DNA of 7,375 nt from DUPH01 sp035449085 (GTDB lineage: Bacteria > Verrucomicrobiota > Kiritimatiellia > RFP12 > UBA1067), in contig DAOTKE010000150.1 of assembly GCA_035449085.1 (NCBI GenBank), positions 1 through 7,375 of the forward strand, in the 5' to 3' direction. Of this stretch, positions 1 through 6,913 are shown piece by piece. Every line of letters begins with the position of its first letter. Position 1 is the stretch's first letter. The notes under the pieces were generated by a model. That model saw only the letters and a list, made by a program, of their open reading frames with translations, ran no database searches and was not told where the DNA came from. The translations under genes were made by a program, and so were the position numbers.

Positions 1-17
1 TGACAACCACCTGATTC

Positions 18-54
18 AAGGGGAATTGCTGTGAAATCTTTGGGACACTACTGA
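18..54 (+). promoter_or_regulatory. Shine-Dalgarno plus 7-codon mini-ORF coupled to the ATPase start
   Basis: A strong Shine-Dalgarno AAGGGGA (18-24) lies six bases before a GTG at 31. That GTG opens a 7-codon frame (MKSLGHY) ending in TGA at 52-54, and the TGA overlaps the ATPase ATG (54-56) as TGATG. The ATPase ATG has only a weak GGGA (42-45) of its own, so ribosomes could reach it by stop-restart coupling. The TGA at 1-3 may be the end of an upstream gene, but the window does not show that gene. This arrangement is seen directly; the coupling is inference. The mini-ORF could also be chance. Confidence 0.35.
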
Positions 55-2033
55 TGCAGACTATGAAATCCGGCCCGTTTACGCGCACACCCATCCTCCA
101 GCACCTGACCAGAATCAGGAACGTCCTTGCCGACGAGACTTCGCGGACAGTCGTGTTTTGTACCGTGTCGCTGCCTGCCCTGGTGTGGAGTTTCATGATG
201 CACGGCGGGCACTCCCATGCGGGGCATGGACTCACTTTGGCGTCGTTGTCTGATCCGGCATGGATTGCCATCGTGCTGTGCGGTCTGCCGATCATCGCGT
301 TCGCGTTCCGAAAATTTTTCGAGACAGGCAGTATCCGGGCCGGCATGCTGGTGAGCGTGGCGATGATCGCTGCTGTCGGGATCGGCGAGATTTTCGCGGC
401 AGGCGAGGTGGCTTTCATCATGACATTGGGCGAGATGCTGGAGGCGCATACTTTGCGCAAAGCCCGCGCCGGCATCAAAGCGCTGCTGCATCTCGCACCC
501 CAACAGGCGTGTCGCGTCCAAGAGGGCCAAGAGGAGCTGGTGGATGTCGACTCGCTGGCGCTGGGCGATGTGGTCCGAGTAAGGCCGGGCGAGATGATCG
601 CAGTGGACGGCGTGGTGTTGAATGGCAACACCTCGGTTGATCAGTCGATCATCACGGGCGAATCGCTGCCCGTCGACAAAGCGGCGGGCGACAGTGTCAT
701 GGCAGGCACCATCAATCGTTTTGGCTCCATGGACGTGCGTGCGACAAAAGCGCCCGCCGACTCAACGCTGAAGCGCATCACGCGACTGATCGAGATGGCG
801 CAGAACAACAAGGCAAAGGTCGTGAGACTTGCGGACATGTGGGCATCGTTTCTTGTACCCGCCGCATTTGTCACAGCGCTGGCCGTCTGGTTGATCACGG
901 GCGAGTTGATCCGCGGGGTGACCATCCTGGTCGTCTTCTGCCCGTGTGCGCTGGTGCTGGCCACACCGACGGCGATCATGGCGGGCATGGCCAATCTGAG
1001 CCGGTATGGTGTTCTTGTGAAATCAGGAGAGGCGATCGAGGCGATGGGCCGCATCGCGACCATGGCCTTTGACAAAACCGGCACGCTGACTTACGGGCGG
1101 CCCTCTGTGGCGGACGTGGTGTCGGTGATGCCCGAGTATTCGTCCGATGCGTTGTTGCATCTTGCGGCGGGAGCCGAAGCGCGATCGGAACATCCGCTTG
1201 GCAAGGCCATCGCCTGCGCCGTTCCCCATGCGCCTTCCCCCATAAGTTTCAAGATGATGCCGGGGCAGGGCGTGGAGGCGGACGTCGATGGCGTGAAAAT
1301 CGCGCTGGGCACACCGGCTTGGTTGCAGTCGCGTGGCATTGGGATTGCTGATGAGGACCAGAAACGGATTGAGGCGGCGCGCGAGTCCGGACAAGCGATC
1401 GTCGCGGCGGAGATCAACGGCCGTTTCGCGGGGTGGATTGCACTTGCTGACACACTTCGCGAGGATGCCAAGAGTATCATCACTGCACTCCGGCGTAGCG
1501 GAATACGCAACATGTTGTTGCTGACCGGCGACCATTCAGCGGCGGCTTACCGGATGGCATCGGCTGCGGGAATCGATCACGTCGAGGCGAATCTCCTGCC
1601 TGAAGACAAGGTCTCGCGGGTGTTAAGCCGCGTCGCTGGAAACGAGGCGATCTCCATGGTCGGCGACGGCGTCAACGATGCCGCGGCCCTGAAAACAGCG
1701 ACGGTTGGCATCGCGATGGGCGGAATGGGCAGTGACATTGCGGTGGAAGCTGCAGACATCGTGCTGATGCGTGACGACATCCGGTTGCTGCCCTATCTCG
1801 TGGTCATGTCCCGTAAGACGCTGGCCAACATCCGCGTGAACATCGGAGCGTCGCTGTTGATCAACGGTTGCGCCATTTTGCTGGCCGCCACGGGGAATCT
1901 CGGGCCTGCGGCAGGAGCGTTGGTGCACAATGCCGGATCGTTCTTCGTGGTCATGCACGCGGCGATGCTATTGCGGTGCAAGCCCGACGCTATCACGAGT
2001 CAGGGCAGGGCTCGGCAGGGCCGGACGCGATGA
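54..2033 (+). CDS. P1B-type heavy-metal-translocating ATPase (CPC type, no HMA domain)
   Basis: This is a 659-residue inner-membrane pump that would couple ATP hydrolysis to metal export. Visible P-type motifs are TGES (201-204, actuator domain), CPC (296-298, metal site in the sixth membrane helix), DKTGTLT (340-346, phosphorylated D340), the HP of the nucleotide domain (380-381), TGD (491-493) and GDGVND (537-542). Membrane helices lie near 33-49, 68-86, 96-131 (a pair), 263-282, 287-308, 595-612 and 618-640. The N-terminus goes almost directly into helix 1, with no CxxC HMA domain. A His-rich loop (HGGHSHAGH, 50-58) lies between helices 1 and 2. CPC fits Cu(I) or Zn/Cd/Pb/Mn-type P1B pumps. 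The last helices carry N604 and HNAGS (625-629) instead of the K and D of ZntA-type Zn/Cd pumps, which recalls mycobacterial CtpC-like pumps, so the metal is not assigned. Start at ATG 54; ATG 63 is an in-frame alternative. No metalloregulator gene is visible beside it. Confidence 0.95.
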   Translation: MQTMKSGPFTRTPILQHLTRIRNVLADETSRTVVFCTVSLPALVWSFMMHGGHSHAGHGLTLASLSDPAWIAIVLCGLPIIAFAFRKFFETGSIRAGMLVSVAMIAAVGIGEIFAAGEVAFIMTLGEMLEAHTLRKARAGIKALLHLAPQQACRVQEGQEELVDVDSLALGDVVRVRPGEMIAVDGVVLNGNTSVDQSIITGESLPVDKAAGDSVMAGTINRFGSMDVRATKAPADSTLKRITRLIEMAQNNKAKVVRLADMWASFLVPAAFVTALAVWLITGELIRGVTILVVFCPCALVLATPTAIMAGMANLSRYGVLVKSGEAIEAMGRIATMAFDKTGTLTYGRPSVADVVSVMPEYSSDALLHLAAGAEARSEHPLGKAIACAVPHAPSPISFKMMPGQGVEADVDGVKIALGTPAWLQSRGIGIADEDQKRIEAARESGQAIVAAEINGRFAGWIALADTLREDAKSIITALRRSGIRNMLLLTGDHSAAAYRMASAAGIDHVEANLLPEDKVSRVLSRVAGNEAISMVGDGVNDAAALKTATVGIAMGGMGSDIAVEAADIVLMRDDIRLLPYLVVMSRKTLANIRVNIGASLLINGCAILLAATGNLGPAAGALVHNAGSFFVVMHAAMLLRCKPDAITSQGRARQGRTR

Positions 2034-2479
2034 CAACACCGGGCATTCCAGTGCTTTCGAAAAGCCTAACGGTATAGCTGTTGCAGTGTCACTGATGCGC
2101 GCGCGGGGAAAGTTCTACGGTTTCACCGCAAATCAGAAAGTGCTTTTGTCATCCCCCTCGGCCTTAAGACAACAAACCGCTTCGGCCGACATTTGGCCAT
2201 CGGCATGGTGGCCTTGTGGGGCTTTCAAATCCTGTTCCACATCGTGACGATTCTGAACTGGACGCCTCCGGCCCTGACTTGCGTCCTCCTGCCGTTTGCG
2301 GGCGAGGTCGGTTGCAATGCGTGTCTTCCTTGGGTCGGTCTAGGATGAAACCTACAGGAGAGCAACGTTTTAGTGCTCATGCGTCTATTGATTGAATGTT
2401 GCGAGATGGAAACAAGTGGGTATTTGGCGGGGCACATAATTTCTTTATGTTATTTTGTTATTTTGAACGGGCTGGGGTG
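2034..2479. other. Gene-free stretch between the ATPase and rsmD
   Basis: Apart from the SEDS-like remnant at 2145-2348, nothing in these 446 bases looks like a working gene. No clear terminator follows the ATPase stop. An AT-rich patch (about 2439-2465) stands out from the G+C-rich surroundings and lies just upstream of the rsmD promoter, where it could help RNA polymerase binding. A short Cys-rich frame from GTG 2373 was considered and rejected. Confidence 0.6.
2145..2348 (+). pseudogene. Decayed 3' fragment of an FtsW/RodA (SEDS) gene
   Basis: The frame is open from 2070 to TGA 2346-2348. It contains RFGRHLAIGMVALWGFQ (2178-2228), then hydrophobic residues, WTPP (2259-2270), LLPF (2286-2297) and a glycine-ending tail. 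The order and spacing resemble the last two helices of SEDS glycosyltransferases, which typically read FG(R/K)LLAxGI...FQ...NI...P..G..LPF.SYGGSS...G. The hallmark SYGGSS is replaced by AGEVGCN and the NI pair reads HI. No upstream domains or credible start codon are present: the first ATG, at 2205, lacks a Shine-Dalgarno. I read it as a degenerate remnant, not a working gene. Assignment is from remembered family consensus, with no alignment run. A chance hydrophobic frame is the alternative. Confidence 0.5.
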
Positions 2480-2509
2480 TTGCGCTGGGGAGCGCGGTTG
2501 CCCTATAAT
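2480..2509 (+). promoter_or_regulatory. Sigma70-type promoter for rsmD and probably the downstream cluster
   Basis: A -35 box TTGCGC (2480-2485) and a perfect -10 box TATAAT (2504-2509) are separated by 18 bases. Transcription would be expected to start near 2515-2517, only a few bases before the rsmD ATG at 2519, giving a leaderless or nearly leaderless mRNA. No other promoter this good was seen up to purB, so it may serve the whole cluster. Boxes are seen in the sequence; start site and operon extent are inference. Confidence 0.7.
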
Positions 2510-2518
2510 GGTGACCCT

Positions 2519-3088
2519 ATGCGAATTTCAGGCGGCGAGATGTGCGGCCGGAAGCTGAAAGTGCCGCCGGGCGAGAAGGTGCGGCCGACTCAGGACCGTG
2601 TGCGCGAGGCGCTTTTTTCGATGTTGATGACGGAGATCCCCGATGCCGTTTTCATCGACCTGTTCGCGGGGTCGGGGGCGGTGGGGATCGAGGCGTTCAG
2701 CCGCGGCGCGCGCAGTGTGACGTGGGTTGAGCTGGATCGGCGCAACGTGGCGGTGCTGAAGGAGAATGTCGCGGCGCTGATGCCGGGAGAGGGTGAAGTG
2801 GTCTGCGGTGAGGTGTCGCGCTGGCTGACCGGCGCCGGACGCGGACGGCAGGCTGACATCGTTTTTGCCGATCCGCCGTATGCGGTCGGACGCGACCAGG
2901 GGTTTGTCGAATTGATGCGGCTGCTGCGCGAGAACCGGGTGTTGGGGGCGAACGGGCTGTTCGTCTCCGAGATGCCGGAGAGCCGTCCGCCTGACGAGGT
3001 GGAAGGCTGGCGCCTGTTGCGTGACCGGACCTACGGCCACACGCGGCTGGCGATCTACCGGATGGACGGCACGGAAAACGCCGAATGA
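2519..3088 (+). CDS. rsmD: 16S rRNA (guanine(966)-N(2))-methyltransferase RsmD
   Basis: RsmD is a cytoplasmic SAM-dependent enzyme that methylates G966 of 16S rRNA in the assembling small subunit. The 189 residues start with the family-typical MRISGGEMCGRKL, followed by the conserved RPTQDRVREALF (22-33). The SAM-binding motif DLFAGSGAVGIEAFSRGA spans 47-64, the acidic residues VELD are at 70-73, and the catalytic DPPY is at 118-121. Length is close to the usual ~190-200. The frame stays open upstream to 2396, but homology begins at ATG 2519, and an earlier start would run through the promoter. There is no good Shine-Dalgarno: GGTGA at 2510-2514 is weak and close to the expected transcript end. 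It stands 26 bases before coaD, its common neighbour in bacteria. Confidence 0.95.
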   Translation: MRISGGEMCGRKLKVPPGEKVRPTQDRVREALFSMLMTEIPDAVFIDLFAGSGAVGIEAFSRGARSVTWVELDRRNVAVLKENVAALMPGEGEVVCGEVSRWLTGAGRGRQADIVFADPPYAVGRDQGFVELMRLLRENRVLGANGLFVSEMPESRPPDEVEGWRLLRDRTYGHTRLAIYRMDGTENAE

Positions 3089-3114
3089 TCGGCTTTTCAA
3101 CAAAAGAGTAAGGT

Positions 3115-3666
3115 ATGCAAAGAATCGCGGTTTATCCCGGGACATTCGACCCGCTGACGCTGGGGCACTTTGATCTGTTGCGGCGCAGCGCGTCCCTGTT
3201 TGACAAGGTGGTTGTCGTGGTCGCGGGCGTGTCGCTCAAGGCGACCGGCATGTTCGATCTGGACGCGCGCATGGCCATGATCCGCGAGAGCGTGGACGAG
3301 GCCGGCATGAAAAACGTGGAGATTGACCGGCTCGACTGCCTGTTGGTCGACTACTGTCGCCGCAAAGGGATCGGCGTGGTGGTGCGCGGCCTGCGTGTGT
3401 ACTCCGATTTCGAGTACGAGTTTCAGATGGCGCTGACCAACCGCAAGCTCGATCCTGAGATCGAGACGCTCTTCATGATGCCGAACGAGAACTACAGTTA
3501 CGTGACGGCCAGCACGATCCGCGAGATCGCGCGTTACGGCGGCGACACCCGCGCGTTTGTGCCGCGGCCGGTTCAGGCCTATATCGAGGCGTACATGCGT
3601 CAGCATCCGGAGCAGCACATCCGGGCAGGAGGCGGCGTTGGAAACACAGGGGCGTTTGATCGTTGA
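3115..3666 (+). CDS. coaD: Phosphopantetheine adenylyltransferase CoaD
   Basis: CoaD transfers AMP from ATP to 4'-phosphopantetheine, giving dephospho-CoA, the penultimate step of coenzyme A synthesis in the cytoplasm. The nucleotidyltransferase signature GTFDPLTLGH is at 9-18, with the catalytic TxGH-type histidine H18. RGLRVYSDFEYE (91-102) is the family's conserved RGLR...DFEYE block, and TASTIREIARYGGD (131-144) matches the C-terminal ISSS/T-x-(I/V)(R/K)E motif. At 183 residues it is about 20 longer than usual. The extra tail (from about 166) is rich in Gly and lies where the next gene's ribosome-binding site and start are embedded, overlapping that gene by 29 bases. Start ATG 3115 follows AAAGAG (3103-3108). 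Confidence 0.96.
   Translation: MQRIAVYPGTFDPLTLGHFDLLRRSASLFDKVVVVVAGVSLKATGMFDLDARMAMIRESVDEAGMKNVEIDRLDCLLVDYCRRKGIGVVVRGLRVYSDFEYEFQMALTNRKLDPEIETLFMMPNENYSYVTASTIREIARYGGDTRAFVPRPVQAYIEAYMRQHPEQHIRAGGGVGNTGAFDR
3627..3640 (+). promoter_or_regulatory. Shine-Dalgarno and TTG start of the YceD-like gene, inside coaD
   Basis: A perfect AGGAGG (3627-3632) sits five bases before TTG 3638, within the coaD coding region. This decides the start of the YceD-like gene: longer readings from 3557 would only translate coaD out of frame. An alternative TTG at 3656 has no comparable site. Confidence 0.75.
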
Positions 3667-4177
3667 TGTCGCGCGCCTCGCCAAAGGCGGCGAGTGGTTC
3701 CGCGGCGAGACCGCGGACGGCCTGCTGGATTTAGGCGAGAGCGAATTCGTGACGCCGGTTGGCGGCATGCGCTATGCGCTCAAGGCCGAGATCATCGGCA
3801 CGGAACTGCTGGTGCGCGGCGAGGCGCGCCAGCGGCTGGTTTGCGTTTGCTCGCGTTGCGCGGAGAGCTTCGAAACGGAGGTTGCGGAGCCCGAATTTGT
3901 CTGTTCGTATGAGATCAATGCGGCGACAGACTTCGTGGACTTGACCGGAGAGATCAGGGAAGCTATCATTCTCGCCCTTCCCGGTTATCCGGTTTGCCGC
4001 GAATCGTGCCAAGGTCTTTGCATGACCTGCGGGGCGAACCTGAACGATACCACGTGCCGGTGCCATGAGGCGGGCAGGGACGACCGGTGGGCGGCGCTGG
4101 ACGCGTTGAAGACGGATTTGGATGCGTCGCGCCCGAAACGCGCACGACTGAAAGAGAAGTTGAGAGAGAAGAAGTAA
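3638..4177 (+). CDS. DUF177 / YceD-family protein
   Basis: This 179-residue protein belongs to the DUF177 family, which is almost always encoded directly before rpmF and is associated in the literature with ribosome or 23S rRNA biogenesis. Its exact biochemical role is not established. Visible features are a typical N-terminus with a hydrophobic strand (GRLIVDVARL), a beta-rich middle, and cysteines that suggest metal binding: CVCSRC (69-74), then C120, C124, C128, C131, C140 and C142. DFVDLTGEIREAIILALP (98-115) is the conserved family block. The C-terminus (about 160-179) is highly basic and rich in Lys/Arg, as expected for an RNA or ribosome partner. It overlaps coaD by 29 bases and its stop codon lies in the Shine-Dalgarno of rpmF, so it should be translated with both. 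Confidence 0.88.
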   Translation: METQGRLIVDVARLAKGGEWFRGETADGLLDLGESEFVTPVGGMRYALKAEIIGTELLVRGEARQRLVCVCSRCAESFETEVAEPEFVCSYEINAATDFVDLTGEIREAIILALPGYPVCRESCQGLCMTCGANLNDTTCRCHEAGRDDRWAALDALKTDLDASRPKRARLKEKLREKK

Positions 4178-4189
4178 GGAGAGTAGCAA

Positions 4190-4369
4190 ATGGCCGTTCC
4201 AAAAAGGAAAAAGTCGAAAATGCGGGTTCGCCAGCGCAAGGGGCATATCAAGGCGGAAGTCGCCCAGGTGCAGAGCTGCCCGAACTGCGGTGCCGCGCAG
4301 CAGGCGCATCGCGTGTGCCCGTCCTGCGGCATGTACAAGGGCCGCAAGGTGCTGACGGTCGAGGCGTAA
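4190..4369 (+). CDS. rpmF: 50S ribosomal protein L32
   Basis: L32 is a small large-subunit ribosomal protein. The 59 residues begin with the hallmark MAVPKRKKSK, followed by basic residues. Two CxxC pairs, CPNC (30-33) and CPSC (43-46), form the zinc ribbon of the zinc-binding type of L32. The typical GRKVL (51-55) lies near the end. Short length is normal for L32, and small size is the only reason it is easily missed. The Shine-Dalgarno AAGGAG (4176-4181) overlaps the preceding gene's TAA (4175-4177), with eight bases to the ATG, implying translational coupling to the YceD-like gene. A strong hairpin follows before plsX. Confidence 0.95.
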   Translation: MAVPKRKKSKMRVRQRKGHIKAEVAQVQSCPNCGAAQQAHRVCPSCGMYKGRKVLTVEA

Positions 4370-4404
4370 GCCGTCATCGTTTCGGTCGGACAAACGAACA
4401 TTCC

Positions 4405-4435
4405 AGAGGGTTTCCGCCGTCGGCGGAAACCCTTT
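4405..4435 (+). terminator. Hairpin between rpmF and plsX (terminator or attenuator-like)
   Basis: The 12-bp perfect inverted repeat AGGGTTTCCGCC (4407-4418) / GGCGGAAACCCT (4422-4433) has a 3-base loop. An extra G-T and A-T pair (4405-4406 with 4434-4435) extends it to 14 pairs. Only three T residues follow, so it is a weak intrinsic terminator. It could reduce read-through into plsX or stabilise the rpmF mRNA 3' end. The structure is seen; the function is inference. Confidence 0.7.
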
Positions 4436-4466
4436 GCGTGATTGGATAACGAACGAAGGGCTGGCG

Positions 4467-5498
4467 ATGCGGATTGCGCTTGATGTGATGGGAGGCGATC
4501 ATGCGCCGCACGAGATCGTGCACGGCGCCGTCGAGGCGTCGCTCAAACTGAAAGACATTGCCTGTATTTATCTGGTCGGTGATGATGCGGCGGTGCGCGG
4601 TGAACTGGCCAAGCACCCGCGGGCCGACATGAACCGCCTCAAGATCATTCACGCGCCGGATGTGATCGGCATGGACGAGCCGCCGGCCACGGCCGTGCGG
4701 AAAAAGAAGCGGTGCTCGATCAACATCTGCATGGATCTCGTCAAGGCCAAGGAGGCCGACGCGATGGTTTCAGCCGGCAACTCCGGTGCCGTTGCCGCGG
4801 CTGCGGTCTTCTGCCTGGGCCGCACGCCCGGCGTGATCCGTCCGGCGATTGCGACCGTGTTGCCGACGCGGCAGCCCCATCGACCGCTGCTGTTGCTTGA
4901 CGCCGGCGCCAATACGGACTGTCATGAGACTTGGTTGGCGCAGTTTGCGGTGATGGGCAGCGCCTACTCACACGCGGTACTGAAACGCACCGAGCCGGTT
5001 GTGGGTCTGCTCAGCATCGGGACGGAAGACTGCAAGGGCAACGAGATGACCAAGAAGGCCTTCCACCTGATCCAGAAAACGGATGTGAAATTCCGCGGCA
5101 ACGTGGAGGGCCACGACCTGTTTCTGGGCAGAACCGATGTGGTGGTGTGCGACGGCTTTGTTGGCAATGTGGTCTTGAAGACGACCGAGAGCGTCGCCCA
5201 CGCCGTGGGCTACTGGATGAAAAAGGAGTTTTTCCGCCATCCGGTGCGCATGTTCGGCGCGATGCTGCTCAAGGGGGCGCTGGAGACGCTCAAGCGCCGC
5301 ATGGATCCCGAAATCTACGGTGGCGCGCCGCTGCTGGGAGTGCCCGGCACGGTGATCATCACCCACGGCTCCTCCACCTATCGCGCGATTTTTCACGCGA
5401 TCATTGCGGGGGCCGCGGCAGCTTCGAACAATCTCACCGATGAAATCGCGCGGCGTATCGCCGCGATGGAAGAGGCGAAAAACCCCGTCGCCGGTTGA
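4467..5498 (+). CDS. plsX: Phosphate acyltransferase PlsX (acyl-ACP:phosphate)
   Basis: PlsX makes acyl-phosphate from acyl-ACP and phosphate, feeding PlsY in the first step of phospholipid synthesis at the cytoplasmic membrane face. The 343 residues open with MRIALDVMGGDHAPHE, where MGGDHAP (8-14) is the family signature. Other conserved blocks are SAGNSGA (102-108), DAGANTDC (145-152), GTEDCKGNE (185-193), VCDGFVGNVVLK (227-238), GGAPLLGVPG (285-294) and HGSS (300-303). Start at ATG 4467 fits the family N-terminus and follows AAGG (4456-4459). A TTG at 4434 in frame would lie inside the hairpin and is rejected. The gene lies 97 bases after rpmF, the usual rpmF-plsX order, but purB follows where fabH often would. 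Confidence 0.96.
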   Translation: MRIALDVMGGDHAPHEIVHGAVEASLKLKDIACIYLVGDDAAVRGELAKHPRADMNRLKIIHAPDVIGMDEPPATAVRKKKRCSINICMDLVKAKEADAMVSAGNSGAVAAAAVFCLGRTPGVIRPAIATVLPTRQPHRPLLLLDAGANTDCHETWLAQFAVMGSAYSHAVLKRTEPVVGLLSIGTEDCKGNEMTKKAFHLIQKTDVKFRGNVEGHDLFLGRTDVVVCDGFVGNVVLKTTESVAHAVGYWMKKEFFRHPVRMFGAMLLKGALETLKRRMDPEIYGGAPLLGVPGTVIITHGSSTYRAIFHAIIAGAAAASNNLTDEIARRIAAMEEAKNPVAG

Positions 5499-5524
5499 AA
5501 GCCTGATAGCCGAAGGAGTTTGGC

Positions 5525-6913
5525 ATGGACAGCATCGACACCTTGACGGCCCTGTCGCCGTTGGACGGCCGCTACGCCCCTAAGCTGGAGGCGCTGCGCC
5601 CGATCTTTTCGGAGTTCGGACTGATCCAACGCCGCGTCGCAGTTGAGGTCGCTTGGCTACAGGCGTTGTGCGAGGCTCCGGGGATCCCTGAAGCGCGTGC
5701 CCTGACCCAGGAGGAACGTGCCCGGTTGGACGCGCTGGCAGAGGGCTTTTCAGTGGAGGACGCGCGCCGTGTCAAGGCCATCGAGGCGGTCACCAACCAT
5801 GATGTCAAAGCGGTGGAGTATTTCATCAAAGAGCGGCTGGCCGTTACAACGCTCGCGCCGCTCGGCGAGTTCGTGCACTTTGCCTGTACCTCTGAGGACA
5901 TCAACAACCTTGCGCACGCCCTGATGCTGCGTGACGGACTACGCGTGTTGCGGGGTGCCCAGGAAGAGCTGACCGGAACGCTGGCGCGCCTAGCCGAAGA
6001 GATGCGCGACGCCGCCATGCTGGCGCGCACGCACGGGCAGCCCGCCTCGCCCACGACACTCGGCAAGGAACTGGCGGTCTTTGTCCACCGCCTGCGCCGC
6101 CAGTCCGCGCAGCTCGATGCGGTCGTTCTGCCCGCTAAGCTCAACGGCGCGGTCGGCAATTTCAACGCCCATTTCGCCGCCTATCCCGACGTGGACTGGA
6201 AAGCGCTGTCGCGCTCGGTCATCGAAGGCCGCTTCGGCCTCAGGCAGAATGTGCTCACCACGCAGATCGAATCCCACGACGGTATCGCCGAATTGTTCGA
6301 TGCCTTGGCGCGCTGGAACACGGTGCTGCTCGATCTCGACCGTGACATCTGGTCCTACATCTCGCTCGGCTATCTGGGGCAGAAAACGGTCAAGGGCGAG
6401 GTCGGCTCCTCAACCATGCCGCACAAGGTCAACCCGATCGATTTCGAGAACAGCGAGGGGAATCTGGGTCTGGCCAACGCCGTGCTCGATCACATGGCCC
6501 GTAAACTGCCGGTCTCGCGCATGCAGCGCGACCTGACGGATTCCACCGTGCTCCGTAACATGGGCGTCGGGTTCGGCTACTCGCTGGCCGCGTATCAGGC
6601 CACGCTCAAGGGACTCGGCAAGCTCACGCTGAATGGCGCGCGCCTCGCCGAGGATCTGGACGACGCCTGGGAAGTGCTCGCCGAGCCGATCCAGACCGTC
6701 ATGCGCAAACTGGGCAAGCCCAATCCTTACGAGCAGCTCAAAGAGCTCACGCGCGGCAAGCGCATGACGGCCGATCTCATGCGTCACTTCATCGAGAGCC
6801 TCGATATTCCGGGCGCAGACAAGCAACGCCTGCTGGCACTGACGCCTGCCACGTACACCGGAATCGCCTCGGAACTGGTCGATGCCGCCGTTTGCCGAAC
6901 AACCTCGCCGTGA
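5525..6913 (+). CDS. purB: Adenylosuccinate lyase PurB
   Basis: PurB catalyses two steps of purine synthesis: SAICAR to AICAR plus fumarate, and adenylosuccinate to AMP plus fumarate. The 462 residues closely follow the E. coli-type enzyme: SPLDGRY (11-17), TNHDVKAVEYF (90-100), FACTSEDINN (119-128), the catalytic RTHGQP (168-173, H170) and the fumarate-lyase signature GSSTMPHKVNP (294-304) with its mobile-loop serines. RDLTDSTVLRN (335-345) and VLAEPIQTVMR (384-394) are also conserved. Length matches the ~456-residue family except that, after LVDAA, the final residues VCRTTSP look foreign and overlap a decayed gene in another frame. Shine-Dalgarno AAGGAG is at 5513-5518, six bases before ATG 5525. 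Confidence 0.96.
   Translation: MDSIDTLTALSPLDGRYAPKLEALRPIFSEFGLIQRRVAVEVAWLQALCEAPGIPEARALTQEERARLDALAEGFSVEDARRVKAIEAVTNHDVKAVEYFIKERLAVTTLAPLGEFVHFACTSEDINNLAHALMLRDGLRVLRGAQEELTGTLARLAEEMRDAAMLARTHGQPASPTTLGKELAVFVHRLRRQSAQLDAVVLPAKLNGAVGNFNAHFAAYPDVDWKALSRSVIEGRFGLRQNVLTTQIESHDGIAELFDALARWNTVLLDLDRDIWSYISLGYLGQKTVKGEVGSSTMPHKVNPIDFENSEGNLGLANAVLDHMARKLPVSRMQRDLTDSTVLRNMGVGFGYSLAAYQATLKGLGKLTLNGARLAEDLDDAWEVLAEPIQTVMRKLGKPNPYEQLKELTRGKRMTADLMRHFIESLDIPGADKQRLLALTPATYTGIASELVDAAVCRTTSP

Noticed and set aside
2396..2518. Upstream 41-codon extension of rsmD
   Set aside because: RsmD homology begins at MRISGGE (ATG 2519), and the extension is hydrophobic, non-homologous and crosses the promoter.
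2373..2558. Small 61-residue Cys-rich frame from GTG 2373 with AGGAGA upstream
   Set aside because: It overlaps the rsmD promoter and 5' end in another frame, and has no recognisable domain; the ribosome-binding site is 11 or so bases away and likely chance.
2528..3145. Long minus-strand frame opposite rsmD
   Set aside because: It is an antisense shadow of a clear gene, with no family motifs and a His/Arg-rich composition typical of G+C-rich antisense frames.
3097..3768. Long minus-strand frame opposite coaD
   Set aside because: It has no family motifs and covers two certain + strand genes (coaD and the YceD-like gene).
5572..6165. Minus-strand Ser/Arg-rich frame opposite purB
   Set aside because: It is an antisense shadow of PurB with low-complexity composition and no Shine-Dalgarno.
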